From Anaerolineae bacterium (GTDB taxonomy: Bacteria; Chloroflexota; Anaerolineae; UBA1429): a DNA stretch of 42,458 nucleotides. A program made the translations under genes and the position numbers. The notes under the pieces are model-generated. The model worked only from the letters and a program-made list of their open reading frames with translations, had not been told where the DNA came from and searched no databases. Shown piece after piece: positions 25,330 to 33,243 of this stretch; positions within the stretch are counted from its first letter, which is position 1; each line of letters begins with the position of its first letter. Location: positions 1 to 42,458 of the forward strand of contig JAGGYI010000139.1 of the NCBI GenBank assembly GCA_021162655.1. The letters are read 5' to 3'.

Positions 25330-26373
25330 GTGGAACCGTTCCTCTTTGCCAAAGATCAATTGTCTGAGTTTGTCGCCGAGTTGATGTCTCGCGTTCGGCT
25401 CTATGCGCCCGTTCCTCGCGATCAGGAGCTGCGCTTTGACGAGGTCAAGACGCCAGACGAGGTGGTCCTGGATTACCGCAACACGACCAAGCCGCCCAAG
25501 ATGGTGCTCTTTCCTCAAACGGAGCGCATGATCGCTTTTGCTCAGGAGCGAGAGCATTTCAATAAGGTGCTTCAGGTTCCTTTCGATGAGCAGCCCAAGG
25601 CGATCTTGGGGCTACGCCCCTGTGATGCGCGGAGCTTTCTCCTTTTCGATAAGGTCTTTGGCGCGGGCAAGTATATAGATCCTTATTATCAGGCCCGGCG
25701 AAAGAGCACCCTCATCCTTGCCCTTGCCTGTACCCATCCGCGGCCTACTTGCTTCTGCCATGCCTTCGGGAGTGGCCCCTATGATAGCGAGGGGGCAGAT
25801 ATCTTGATGCGGGATGCAGGGGATGCCTACCTTCTTGAGGCTGTCTCGGAAAAGGGGGCTGCCCTTCTCGAGGAGCTTGGTTTGGCTCAAGCAGATCAGG
25901 CCCACCTGCAAAAGGCTGCCGAGTTGGAGGAAGCCGCCTACCAAAAGCTTGTCGAGATCGAGCCGGTCGAGGGGATCGAGCGAGATCTGGAAGATCTCTT
26001 TGAAAGTGAGCTCTGGGCCGAGATTTCAGAAAAATGCCTTGCCTGTGGCACTTGTACCTATAATTGCCCCACCTGCCATTGTTTTACCATTGAGGATCGA
26101 GTGCTTTCAGGAGGTGGGGAGCGAGTCCGTTCGTGGGATTCGTGTATGTACCCTTATTTCACTCTCCACGCTTCGGGGCATAATCCGCGGCCCGACCAAG
26201 CTTCGCGTTGGCGGCAACGGGTGATGCACAAGTTCGAATATCTTCCCCACAATGTGGGGCTTTATGGCTGCGTGGGTTGTGGGCGGTGTGTGGTGAACTG
26301 CCCGGTGTTATTGGATATCCGCCAGGTTCTCCGGCGTGTGCGCCAGGAGCGTGCCTCCAAAGTTGAATCCTGA
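25330..26373 (+). CDS. 4Fe-4S dicluster subunit (AsrA/FlxB-like)
   Basis: The 347-residue protein resembles anaerobic sulfite reductase subunit A and the beta subunits of sulfhydrogenase-type complexes. It has an N-terminal LGLRPCDARSFLLFDKVF block, a cysteine patch ACTHPRPTCFCHAFGSGP (about 134-150), and two ferredoxin motifs: CLACGTCTYNCPTCHC (236-251) and CVGCGRCVVNCP (314-325). I place the start at GTG 25330 because AGGAG lies 9 nt upstream. An upstream GTG at 25264 would overlap the previous gene by 35 bp and lacks a good site. It should relay electrons from the FAD/NAD subunit encoded next. No sulfite-reductase catalytic subunit is present, so sulfite reduction is not implied. Confidence 0.83.
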   Translation: MEPFLFAKDQLSEFVAELMSRVRLYAPVPRDQELRFDEVKTPDEVVLDYRNTTKPPKMVLFPQTERMIAFAQEREHFNKVLQVPFDEQPKAILGLRPCDARSFLLFDKVFGAGKYIDPYYQARRKSTLILALACTHPRPTCFCHAFGSGPYDSEGADILMRDAGDAYLLEAVSEKGAALLEELGLAQADQAHLQKAAELEEAAYQKLVEIEPVEGIERDLEDLFESELWAEISEKCLACGTCTYNCPTCHCFTIEDRVLSGGGERVRSWDSCMYPYFTLHASGHNPRPDQASRWRQRVMHKFEYLPHNVGLYGCVGCGRCVVNCPVLLDIRQVLRRVRQERASKVES

Positions 26374-26387
26374 GAGCAGGAGTGGCT

Positions 26388-27263
26388 ATGAGCGCCGTGC
26401 ATGAATGTACCTGTGGCCATCGGGGAGAGAACCCCTATTTGCCTATGAGCATGGTCATCCAGCGGATCGTCGACGAGACGGATGATCGCACGATCAAGAG
26501 CTTTGATCTAGCTTTTGCCTGTGAGGAGGATGCCGAGCGGTTCTGCTTTTCCCCTGGGCAATTCTGTGAGCTCTCTGTCTTTGGCAAGGGGGAAGCGCCT
26601 TTTGGGATCGCTTCCTCACCTACCGAGAAGGGTTTCCTCCGCTTCACCATCAAAAAGGCGGGGGTGGTTACTTCTGCTTTGCACAGCCTCGTCCCCGGCG
26701 ATGTGATCGGCTTGCGTGGACCGTTGGGGAATTGCTTCCCCCTTGAGCGGATGAAGGGTAAAGACGTGGTTGTGATTGGTGGAGGATTCGCGTTTACTAC
26801 CTTGCGTTCGCTCATCGTTTACCTTTTGGAGGGGGGAGAGCGAGATCAGTATGGCAAGATCACAGTGGTCTATGGTGCTCGCAATCCTGGGCTGTTGATG
26901 TACAAGGAGGATCTGGCTGCCTGGGAGGAACGGGACGATATTGAGGTCTGGCAGACGATCGACCGCGAGGCCCCCGGCTGGACGCGCAAGGTGGGGTTCG
27001 TTCCGGCCGTGGTGGAGGAAGTTGCCCCCTCGGCAGAGAATGCCATCGCGGTCATCTGTGGTCCCCCCATTATGATCCGTTTCACACTGCCTGTGATGAC
27101 CAAGCTGGGCTTTCAGAAGGAGCAGATCTATACCTCTTTGGAGAACCGGATGAAGTGCGGCATCGGTAAGTGTGGTCGTTGCAATGTGGGGCCCAAGTAT
27201 GTTTGTGTGGATGGGCCTGTCTTTAGCATGGCCGAGCTAGAGGAGTTGCCGCCCGAGTATTAA
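26388..27263 (+). CDS. FAD/NAD(P)-binding oxidoreductase with C-terminal 2Fe-2S site (AsrB/FlxA-like)
   Basis: The 291-residue protein is of the ferredoxin-reductase/dihydroorotate dehydrogenase electron-transfer type. Residues about 20-115 are an FAD domain (SPGQFCELSVFG, PFGIASSP). The NAD(P) domain begins KDVVVIGGGFAFTTLRSL (GGGFAF, 131-136) and contains ICGPPIMIR. The C-terminus has 2Fe-2S ligands Cys 257/262/265/273 (RMKCGIGKCGRCNVG). It should oxidise or reduce NAD(P)H and pass electrons to the two preceding FeS subunits, then to MvhD and HdrA. The ATG at 26388 lies 5 nt after GGAG; a GTG at 26382 overlaps that site and is less likely. The gene order matches a Flx-like module next to HdrA. 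Confidence 0.87.
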   Translation: MSAVHECTCGHRGENPYLPMSMVIQRIVDETDDRTIKSFDLAFACEEDAERFCFSPGQFCELSVFGKGEAPFGIASSPTEKGFLRFTIKKAGVVTSALHSLVPGDVIGLRGPLGNCFPLERMKGKDVVVIGGGFAFTTLRSLIVYLLEGGERDQYGKITVVYGARNPGLLMYKEDLAAWEERDDIEVWQTIDREAPGWTRKVGFVPAVVEEVAPSAENAIAVICGPPIMIRFTLPVMTKLGFQKEQIYTSLENRMKCGIGKCGRCNVGPKYVCVDGPVFSMAELEELPPEY

Positions 27264-27288
27264 GGTTTGAGGAGGGGCAGGAGCGAGG

Positions 27289-27918
27289 ATGTTCACAGAG
27301 TTGAGGGTTAGCGAATTTCTTGAAAAGTTGGCCTCCAAAGAGCCCGTTCCGGGTGGAGGAAGCGGGGCAGCGTTGGGGGGAGCGTTGGGCGCGGCCCTTG
27401 TGAGCATGGTCTGCAACCTCACCATTGGCAAAAAGGGCTATGAGGATGTCCAAGAGAAGATGAGCGCCATCCTCGAGAAAAGCGAAGCCCTACGCGTGGA
27501 GTTGGCCAAGCTATTGGAGGAGGATACACAGGTCTATGGCCAGGTGATGGAGGCTTATCGTCTGCCCCGCAAGACGCCTGAGGAAAAAAAGGCGCGTACT
27601 CGGGCCCTGCAGGCTGCTTTGAAGGAGGCGGCAGAGGTTCCTCTCTCTGTAGCAGAGCGGTGCGCCCAGGTAGTGGAGCTGGCGCTGCCTGCCGCAGAGA
27701 TGGGCAACAAGTGGGCAGTGAGTGATGCCGGGGTGGCGGCACTCCTTGCGGAAGCGAGCATCCATGCCGCTCTTTTGAACGTTTACATCAATTTGGCCAG
27801 CATCAAGGATGAGGCGTTTGTGCAAAGCGTCCGTGAGCGGATCGCGGCGATTACGGAAGGCAAGACGGAAACTAAGGATCGTGTTCTAGCTATCGTACGG
27901 GAAAAGATAGGGGCCTAG
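27289..27918 (+). CDS. fchA: Methenyl-THF cyclohydrolase (FchA, cyclodeaminase-family)
   Basis: The 209-residue all-helical protein of the formimidoyl-THF cyclodeaminase family has the signature EPVPGGGSGAALGGALGAAL (about 18-37) and SVAERCAQVVELALPAAEMG, followed by the conserved NKWAVSDAGVAALLAEASIH. Stand-alone members serve either histidine degradation or one-carbon metabolism. Its place 33 bp before folD in a Wood-Ljungdahl cluster supports hydrolysis or formation of methenyl-THF. It may be essential here because the neighbouring FolD lacks the lysine required for cyclohydrolase activity. The ATG follows GAGGAGGGGCAGGAG. Confidence 0.88.
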   Translation: MFTELRVSEFLEKLASKEPVPGGGSGAALGGALGAALVSMVCNLTIGKKGYEDVQEKMSAILEKSEALRVELAKLLEEDTQVYGQVMEAYRLPRKTPEEKKARTRALQAALKEAAEVPLSVAERCAQVVELALPAAEMGNKWAVSDAGVAALLAEASIHAALLNVYINLASIKDEAFVQSVRERIAAITEGKTETKDRVLAIVREKIGA

Positions 27919-27951
27919 GGGCTTGCAAGGGAGAGTAGACAAGGGGGTGCT

Positions 27952-28812
27952 ATGACGGCGCAGATTCTAGATGGCCGAGCTCTGGCAAAGACGATCAGCC
28001 AGGAAATCGCCGAAGAAGTGGCTCAGTTTCAAGAGAAGCATGGCTGGGTTCCTGGCATTGCTGTAGTGCAGATTGGCGAGGACCCGGCTTCTTCTTGGTA
28101 TGTGCGCCAGATTAAAAAGAGCTTTACAAAAGCGGGGATGCGCTTCGAACTGCATACCCTGCCGGCAGATGCCGATGCAGAGGCGTTTACCATGCTATTG
28201 GCGCGCCTGAACCATGACCCGCGAACGAATGGAATCATCGTCCAGATGCCACTTCCCAAACATCTTCCTTCCCATCTTGTCACCGATGTTCTCGACCCCC
28301 AGAAAGACGTGGATGGTATCCATCCCCTGAATGCTGGCAAGCTTTTCCAGCAGAGTGGCGATACCTTTGCCCCAGCGACGCCCTTGGGCGGGATGGAGAT
28401 CCTTCATCGGTACAACATCGAGTTAAAGGGGAAGCATGCGGTGATGGTAGGGCGGAGCAACATCGTAGGGCGCCCTATGGCTTTATTGATGCTGCACGAG
28501 CATGCGACGGTGACCATCTGCCATTCCCGAACGAGGGATTTGGCTGCCATGACCAAGCAGGCGGATATCCTGGTGGCAGCGGTGGGCAAACCCAAGATCA
28601 TCACCGCAGAGATGATCCGCCCAGGGGCTGTGGTGATAGACTTTGGCGTGAACGTGGTAGATGGCAAGCTGGTGGGTGACGTGGATACAGAGGCGGCCAT
28701 GGAGGTGGCTGGGTATATCACCCCGGTGCCTGGAGGGACAGGCCCGATGACGAACGTGATGCTCATGCGGAATACTTTGGTGGCCGCCAAACGCCAGACA
28801 GGACAGGCATAG
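27952..28812 (+). CDS. folD: Methylene-THF dehydrogenase FolD, cyclohydrolase lysine replaced by Ile
   Basis: The 286-residue FolD has the expected blocks: GEDPASSWYVRQIKKS (42-57), GIIVQMPLPKHL, DPQKDVDGIHPLN, the Rossmann segment GRSNIVGRPMALLML and TPVPGGTGPMTNVMLMRNT near the end. It interconverts methylene-THF and methenyl-THF with NAD(P). In the active-site motif YVxxK the Lys (K56 in E. coli and human enzymes) is Ile54 here, in an ungapped match anchored by DPAS and Tyr50. Mutation of that Lys in characterised enzymes abolishes cyclohydrolase but can spare dehydrogenase activity. I therefore expect a dehydrogenase-only enzyme, with FchA doing the hydrolysis. Some family members with natural replacements may behave differently. 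Confidence 0.93.
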   Translation: MTAQILDGRALAKTISQEIAEEVAQFQEKHGWVPGIAVVQIGEDPASSWYVRQIKKSFTKAGMRFELHTLPADADAEAFTMLLARLNHDPRTNGIIVQMPLPKHLPSHLVTDVLDPQKDVDGIHPLNAGKLFQQSGDTFAPATPLGGMEILHRYNIELKGKHAVMVGRSNIVGRPMALLMLHEHATVTICHSRTRDLAAMTKQADILVAAVGKPKIITAEMIRPGAVVIDFGVNVVDGKLVGDVDTEAAMEVAGYITPVPGGTGPMTNVMLMRNTLVAAKRQTGQA

Positions 28813-28893
28813 TGCCTGATAGGAAAGGTTCTTTTCTCAATGGGGTAGCTGGTCAGGAGGCCGTTCCCCACTAGAAAGAAGGAGGGAGTCGCA

Positions 28894-30630
28894 ATGCTGA
28901 GTGATTTGGAGATCGCCCAGGCAGCAGAGATCAAACCGATTCTGGAGATTGCTGAAGAAGTTGGTCTCACCAAGGACGATTTGGAGCCGTATGGCTGGTA
29001 CAAGGCCAAGGTACATCTGGATGTTCTGGATCGTTTTAAAGACAAGCCTAATGCCAAGTATATCGATGTGACGGCCATCACGCCTACGCCTCTGGGGGAG
29101 GGCAAGACGACGACGACGATCGGGCTCAGCCAGGCTCTGGGCAGCCAGCTGGGCAAGCGTGTCTTTACCTGTATCCGTCAGCCATCGATGGGCCCGACGT
29201 TCGGGATCAAGGGGGGCGCTGCTGGTGGTGGATATTCGCAGATCATCCCGATGGAGGATTTCAACCTGCACCTGACGGGAGATATCCACGCGGTAGGGGT
29301 GGCCCACAACCTGCTGGCTGCGGCCATCGATGCGCGTATGATGCATGAGCGGCGCTTGAGCGATAAGGCGCTGGAGCGTGTGGGGTTGCGCCGTTTGAAC
29401 ATTGACCCCTTCTCTATCCTCTGGAACCGGGTTGTTGACGTAGAAGATGCTGCGATGCGCCAGATCGTCATTGGCCTGGGAGGGCGACGCAATGGTACGC
29501 CGCGGGAGACTGGCTTTGACATCACTGTGGCGAGTGAGGTGATGGCGATCCTAGCGTTGGCCACCAGCTTGAAGGACCTGCGGGAGCGGTTGGGGCGCAT
29601 CACCTTTGGGATGGATACCAAGGGGAACCCACTGACCGCGGAGGACTTGGGGGTGGCCGGTGCGATGGCGGTGCTGATGAAGGATGCATTGATGCCCAAC
29701 TTGATGCAGACCCTTGAGCACACGCCAGCCTTTGTTCATGCAGGGCCCTTTGCCAACATTGCCCATGGGAACTCGTCTTGTATTGCCGATATGATCGCCG
29801 TCAAGCTGGCTGATTACGTGGTCACCGAGTCGGGCTTTGGTGCCGATGTCGGGATGGAAAAGTTCTTTGATATCAAGTGTCGAGTCAGCGGGTTGATTCC
29901 CAATTGCGTGGTGATGGTGGCCACGGTGCGAGCGCTCAAGATGCATGGTGGGCTGGGCAAAGTGGTGCCGGGCAAGCCCTTGCCCAAGGAGCTCACGGAG
30001 GAGAACTTGGAGTATCTAGAGAAAGGATGCGCGAACCTGGTGGCCCACATCAACATTGCTAAACAGTTTGGCATCCCCGTGGTTGTGGCCATCAACCGCT
30101 TCACCACCGATACTGATGCCGAGATCGAGCTCATCCGCAAGATCGCTATTGACGCAGGCGCTGAGGATGCTGTTCCCAGTGAGCACTGGGCCAAGGGTGG
30201 CGCAGGGGCTCGTGAGTTGGCTGAGGCGGTGGTCAAGGCTTGCGAGAAGCCATCCAACTTCCAGTTCCTCTACCCCTTGGATATTCCCATCAAAGAAAAG
30301 ATAGAGATCATTGCTACCAAGGTGTACGGGGCAGATGGGGTTGATTACCTGCCTGAGGCAGAGCGCAAGATCCAGCTTTATACCAAGCTCGGCTATGACA
30401 AGATGCCCATCTGCATGGCCAAGACACACCTTTCGCTCTCTCACGACCCGAGCCTCAAGGGGGCACCTAAAGGCTGGCGTCTCCCGATTCGGGACATTCG
30501 GGCGAGTGTGGGCGCGGGGTTCCTCTATCCTCTTTGCGGTGATATGCGTACCATGCCCGGCTTGCCCAGGAGGCCAGCATTCATGGATGTGGATCTTACC
30601 GAAGAAGGGAAGGTCAAGGGGCTCTTCTAA
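28894..30630 (+). CDS. fhs: Formate-tetrahydrofolate ligase (formyl-THF synthetase)
   Basis: The 578-residue enzyme joins formate to THF using ATP, the entry step of the methyl branch. The P-loop is [19 protein letters not shown]. Further conserved parts are [79 protein letters not shown] and [15 protein letters not shown]. Length is close to the usual size, a little longer at the N-terminus. A strong AAGGAGGGAG precedes the ATG. No formate dehydrogenase gene is present in the window, so formate must come from an enzyme encoded elsewhere or from the environment. A hairpin follows the stop codon. Confidence 0.97.
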   Translation: MLSDLEIAQAAEIKPILEIAEEVGLTKDDLEPYGWYKAKVHLDVLDRFKDKPNAKYIDVTAITPTPLGEGKTTTTIGLSQALGSQLGKRVFTCIRQPSMGPTFGIKGGAAGGGYSQIIPMEDFNLHLTGDIHAVGVAHNLLAAAIDARMMHERRLSDKALERVGLRRLNIDPFSILWNRVVDVEDAAMRQIVIGLGGRRNGTPRETGFDITVASEVMAILALATSLKDLRERLGRITFGMDTKGNPLTAEDLGVAGAMAVLMKDALMPNLMQTLEHTPAFVHAGPFANIAHGNSSCIADMIAVKLADYVVTESGFGADVGMEKFFDIKCRVSGLIPNCVVMVATVRALKMHGGLGKVVPGKPLPKELTEENLEYLEKGCANLVAHINIAKQFGIPVVVAINRFTTDTDAEIELIRKIAIDAGAEDAVPSEHWAKGGAGARELAEAVVKACEKPSNFQFLYPLDIPIKEKIEIIATKVYGADGVDYLPEAERKIQLYTKLGYDKMPICMAKTHLSLSHDPSLKGAPKGWRLPIRDIRASVGAGFLYPLCGDMRTMPGLPRRPAFMDVDLTEEGKVKGLF

Positions 30631-30639
30631 AAGGTCCAT

Positions 30640-30666
30640 GGGGGCGCAAGAGGACTTGCGTCCCCC
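30640..30666 (+). other. GC-rich hairpin after fhs
   Basis: GGGGGCGCAAG and CTTGCGTCCCCC pair over 11 bp with one bulged base and an AGGA loop, 10 nt after the fhs stop. No U-tract follows, so it is not a canonical intrinsic terminator. It more likely marks an mRNA processing or stability boundary between the methyl-branch and CODH/ACS parts of the cluster. Confidence 0.5.
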
Positions 30667-30803
30667 CCTCGTGCTTGATTGTAATCGGCAAGATTGAAAA
30701 AAAACTTTTGGAGGGTTTATTTCATGTTGTTCTTTGTTCATGGGCCATAAATTGCGGGAGAAAACTCTACCTGCGGGTAGAGAAAAAAGGAGGCGTGTAT
30801 GCT
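30667..30803 (+). other. AT-richer leader before the HMA-like gene, with hairpin
   Basis: This stretch is visibly richer in A/T than its surroundings. TTGAAA and TTATTT (about 30693-30722, 17-nt spacer) could be a weak internal promoter. CTCTACC and GGTAGAG (30765-30782) form a 7-bp hairpin just before the AAGGAGG ribosome site (30787-30793). No start codon with a good ribosome site other than the ATG at 30804 was seen. Confidence 0.35.
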
Positions 30804-31136
30804 ATGGAGCGGTTAACACTGTACGTGCCGGCTATGTATGCTGACCACCATGTGCTGCGTGTGCGCCAGATCCTCTCAGAGCTAGAGGGCGTTGCGAACA
30901 TTGTGGCCAGCTCGGCAGCCAAGCGGGTTATCCTCGAGTACGATCCAACCCATATTTCCCCTCCCGACATAGAACGTACCCTCTCTGACGCTGGATATCC
31001 TCCCAACCAAGACCTGCCGTTGCCGAAGCTGCCCAACCATCCAGAGGATGGTTCAGCCTGGTATAGCCTCATCCAGCGAGTCACCGAGACAGAACGCAAA
31101 GACCTGGAGATGGCTGGGGACTTTCGTCGTTATTAA
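30804..31136 (+). CDS. Small HMA-fold protein lacking the metal-binding CxxC
   Basis: The 110-residue product starts MERLTLYVPAMYADHHVLRV. It has the ferredoxin-like beta-alpha-beta pattern of heavy-metal-associated domains, including RVRQILSELEGVANI, VILEYDPTHISPPDIERTL and SDAGYPP. The usual GMxCxxC is replaced by AMYADHH, so Cys,Cys becomes Ala,His with an Asp-His-His trio. A 35-residue charged tail follows. AAGGAGG precedes the ATG at good distance. It stands directly before cooS, so handling of nickel or another metal for CODH/ACS is an attractive guess. A regulatory or scaffolding role cannot be excluded. Confidence 0.7.
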   Translation: MERLTLYVPAMYADHHVLRVRQILSELEGVANIVASSAAKRVILEYDPTHISPPDIERTLSDAGYPPNQDLPLPKLPNHPEDGSAWYSLIQRVTETERKDLEMAGDFRRY

Positions 31137-31173
31137 GTCCTCTGCTGCATCGTTGCCTTTCGTTTTGGGGGAC

Positions 31174-31186
31174 GGGAACAGTTCCC
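31174..31186 (+). promoter_or_regulatory. Perfect palindrome GGGAAC-A-GTTCCC upstream of cooS
   Basis: A 6+1+6 inverted repeat lies 67 nt before the cooS start, in the 117-bp gap after the HMA-like gene. Its size and symmetry suit a dimeric repressor or activator site. No convincing promoter was found around it, so it could equally act in the RNA. The regulator is unknown. Confidence 0.4.
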
Positions 31187-31253
31187 TTGGTGGTGTATTC
31201 CTTGTTTTCCTTATTTGTGGCGTGTCTTTTGTTAGGATAGGGAGAGAAAGTAG

Positions 31254-33230
31254 ATGGCTCAGGAGAAAAGCGTCGACAAAGCCGTACTTGAGGTCCTTGC
31301 CTGCTGCGATGGGGAGGTGGAAACCGCCTTTGATCGTGCTGAACAGGTAAAGCCCTGTCCCATCGGAGCGGATGGCATCTGTTGTAGGATATGCTTTATG
31401 GGGCCCTGCCGCTTAGTGGGCAAAGTTACTCGTGGAGTGTGTGGAGCCACTCGGGCGACGGTTGCGGCGAGGAACTTTGCCCGTGCGGTGGCAGGCGGCG
31501 CTGCGGCCCACTCGGATCACGGGCGCGACCTGGCCTTGACCCTTTTAGCTGTTGCCAAGGGGGAGGCTCAGGGATACCGCATTCGCGATGTGGCCAAGCT
31601 CTATATGGTGGCTGGCTACCTGGGAGTGGAGACCGAAGGCCGGAGCGTGAACGAGATCGCCCTGGACGTGGCAGAGAAAGCTCTGGAGAACTTTGGCCAG
31701 CAGCAAGGAGAGGTGACCTATATCTCTAGGGCTCCGCACAAGCGTCAGCAGCTTTGGCGCGACCTGGGTTTGGTTCCTCGAGGCGTCGACCGAGAGATCG
31801 TCGAGATTATGCACCGTACCCATATGGGAGTGGACCAGGATGCCGAGCATATTATGGACCAAGTCCTGCGGGCGGCCCTGGGGGATGGCTGGGGAGGTTC
31901 GATGCTGGCCACAGACCTCAGTGATATCCTTTTTGGTACCCCTAGCCCCCTGCAGAGCCAGGTGAACCTGGGGGTGCTCAAGGAAGATGAGGTGAACATC
32001 ATCGTTCATGGCCACGAGCCCACCCTTTCGGAGATGATCGTGGCAGCCTCCTCGGATCCCGAGTTGGTGGCCTATGCCCAGTCCAAAGGGGCCAAAGGGA
32101 TCAACCTGGCGGGCATCTGCTGTACAGCGAACGAGGTGCTTATGCGGCATGGCATTCCGCCGGCAGGGAACTTTCTTTCCCAGGAGTTGGCTTTGGCCAC
32201 CGGGGCCGTAGAGGCGATGATTGTGGATGTGCAGTGCATCATGCAGGCTCTGGCCACCGTTGCTCAGCAATATCATACTCTGCTCATCGCCACTTCTCCC
32301 AAGGCCAAGATCGAGGGGGCTACCTATATGGAGTTCGATGAACACAAAGCCTACGATTCGGCCAAGGAGATCGTCAGGGCAGCGATTGAGAACTATCCAA
32401 ATCGCAAAGAGGCCCGCATCCCCGCCATTCGCGAGAACTTGATCGCTGGGTTCTCTCATGAGTACATCCGCTACATGCAGGGTGGGTTGTATAGAGGCTC
32501 CTTCCGCCCGTTGAACGATGCGGTGGCGGCGGGGCGCATCCGTGGATTGGCAGGGGTGGTTGGCTGCAATAACGCCCGAGTGACCCATGATTCAGGTATC
32601 ACGCAGGTTATCCGTGAGCTAATCCGCAATGACGTGCTAGTAGTCGTCACCGGATGTGCTGCCACGGGGGCGGCCAAGCAGGCATACTTGCGCCCAGAGT
32701 TCATGGCGGAGGCTGGCCCTGGCCTGCGTGAGGTCTGTGAGGCCATCGGGGTACCGCCGGTGCTGCACGTGGGCTCGTGTGTCGATAACTCGCGTATTCT
32801 CACCATCCTCACCCAGTGTGCGACCGAGGGTGGTTTGGGCGAGGATATTGCTGATCTTCCTGCTGTGGGCATTTGCCCTGAATATATGTCGGAGAAGGCG
32901 CTTTCCATTGGGACCTATTGTGCAGCTTCGGGGGTCTATGTACTCTTTGGAGTGCGCAACCCCGTCGCTGGCAGTGAAGAGGTCGTTCGTATTATGACGG
33001 AAGGTTGGGAGGCTAAAGTAGGCGGCAAGATCGAGTTTGAGCCCGATATTGAAAAGCTCATTGAAAAGGCTTTGGCACACATCGATGCCAAGCGGGCTGC
33101 GCTGGGCTTGCCGGCCTATGACCCCACTCGCTATGGAGAGAGTGGAGATCGTCTTGTGGAGCAGCTTCGGAGCAGCTTGGGGGAGGAGCAGGCAGCTGCC
33201 CTCTATTCTGTGCCCGAGCTGTCAGAGTAG
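31254..33230 (+). CDS. cooS: Anaerobic carbon-monoxide dehydrogenase catalytic subunit
   Basis: The 658-residue Ni-Fe CODH reduces CO2 to CO for acetyl-CoA synthesis, or works in reverse. N-terminal cysteines for the B and D clusters are at 17/18, 35, 43/44, 47, 52 and 63 (ICCRICFMGPCRL). C-cluster regions include INLAGICCTANEVLMRHGI, VDVQCIMQALATVAQ, GVVGCNNARVTHDSG, VTGCAATGAAKQA and HVGSCVDNSRI. It is the bacterial homodimeric CooS/AcsA type, not the archaeal CdhA. The ribosome site is GGGAGAG. AcsB follows after 13 bp, as expected for a bifunctional CODH/ACS complex. Confidence 0.97.
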   Translation: MAQEKSVDKAVLEVLACCDGEVETAFDRAEQVKPCPIGADGICCRICFMGPCRLVGKVTRGVCGATRATVAARNFARAVAGGAAAHSDHGRDLALTLLAVAKGEAQGYRIRDVAKLYMVAGYLGVETEGRSVNEIALDVAEKALENFGQQQGEVTYISRAPHKRQQLWRDLGLVPRGVDREIVEIMHRTHMGVDQDAEHIMDQVLRAALGDGWGGSMLATDLSDILFGTPSPLQSQVNLGVLKEDEVNIIVHGHEPTLSEMIVAASSDPELVAYAQSKGAKGINLAGICCTANEVLMRHGIPPAGNFLSQELALATGAVEAMIVDVQCIMQALATVAQQYHTLLIATSPKAKIEGATYMEFDEHKAYDSAKEIVRAAIENYPNRKEARIPAIRENLIAGFSHEYIRYMQGGLYRGSFRPLNDAVAAGRIRGLAGVVGCNNARVTHDSGITQVIRELIRNDVLVVVTGCAATGAAKQAYLRPEFMAEAGPGLREVCEAIGVPPVLHVGSCVDNSRILTILTQCATEGGLGEDIADLPAVGICPEYMSEKALSIGTYCAASGVYVLFGVRNPVAGSEEVVRIMTEGWEAKVGGKIEFEPDIEKLIEKALAHIDAKRAALGLPAYDPTRYGESGDRLVEQLRSSLGEEQAAALYSVPELSE

Positions 33231-33243
33231 GAGGTGATAGGAG

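Noticed and set aside
25330-27263. Anaerobic sulfite reductase (asrAB) genes
   Set aside because: The two proteins resemble AsrA and AsrB, but there is no sirohaem catalytic subunit AsrC and the context is Hdr/MvhD. They are better read as an NAD(P)H-linked electron-transfer module.
30640-30666. Intrinsic terminator splitting the cluster after fhs
   Set aside because: The stem is strong but no run of T follows, so it is listed only as a hairpin.
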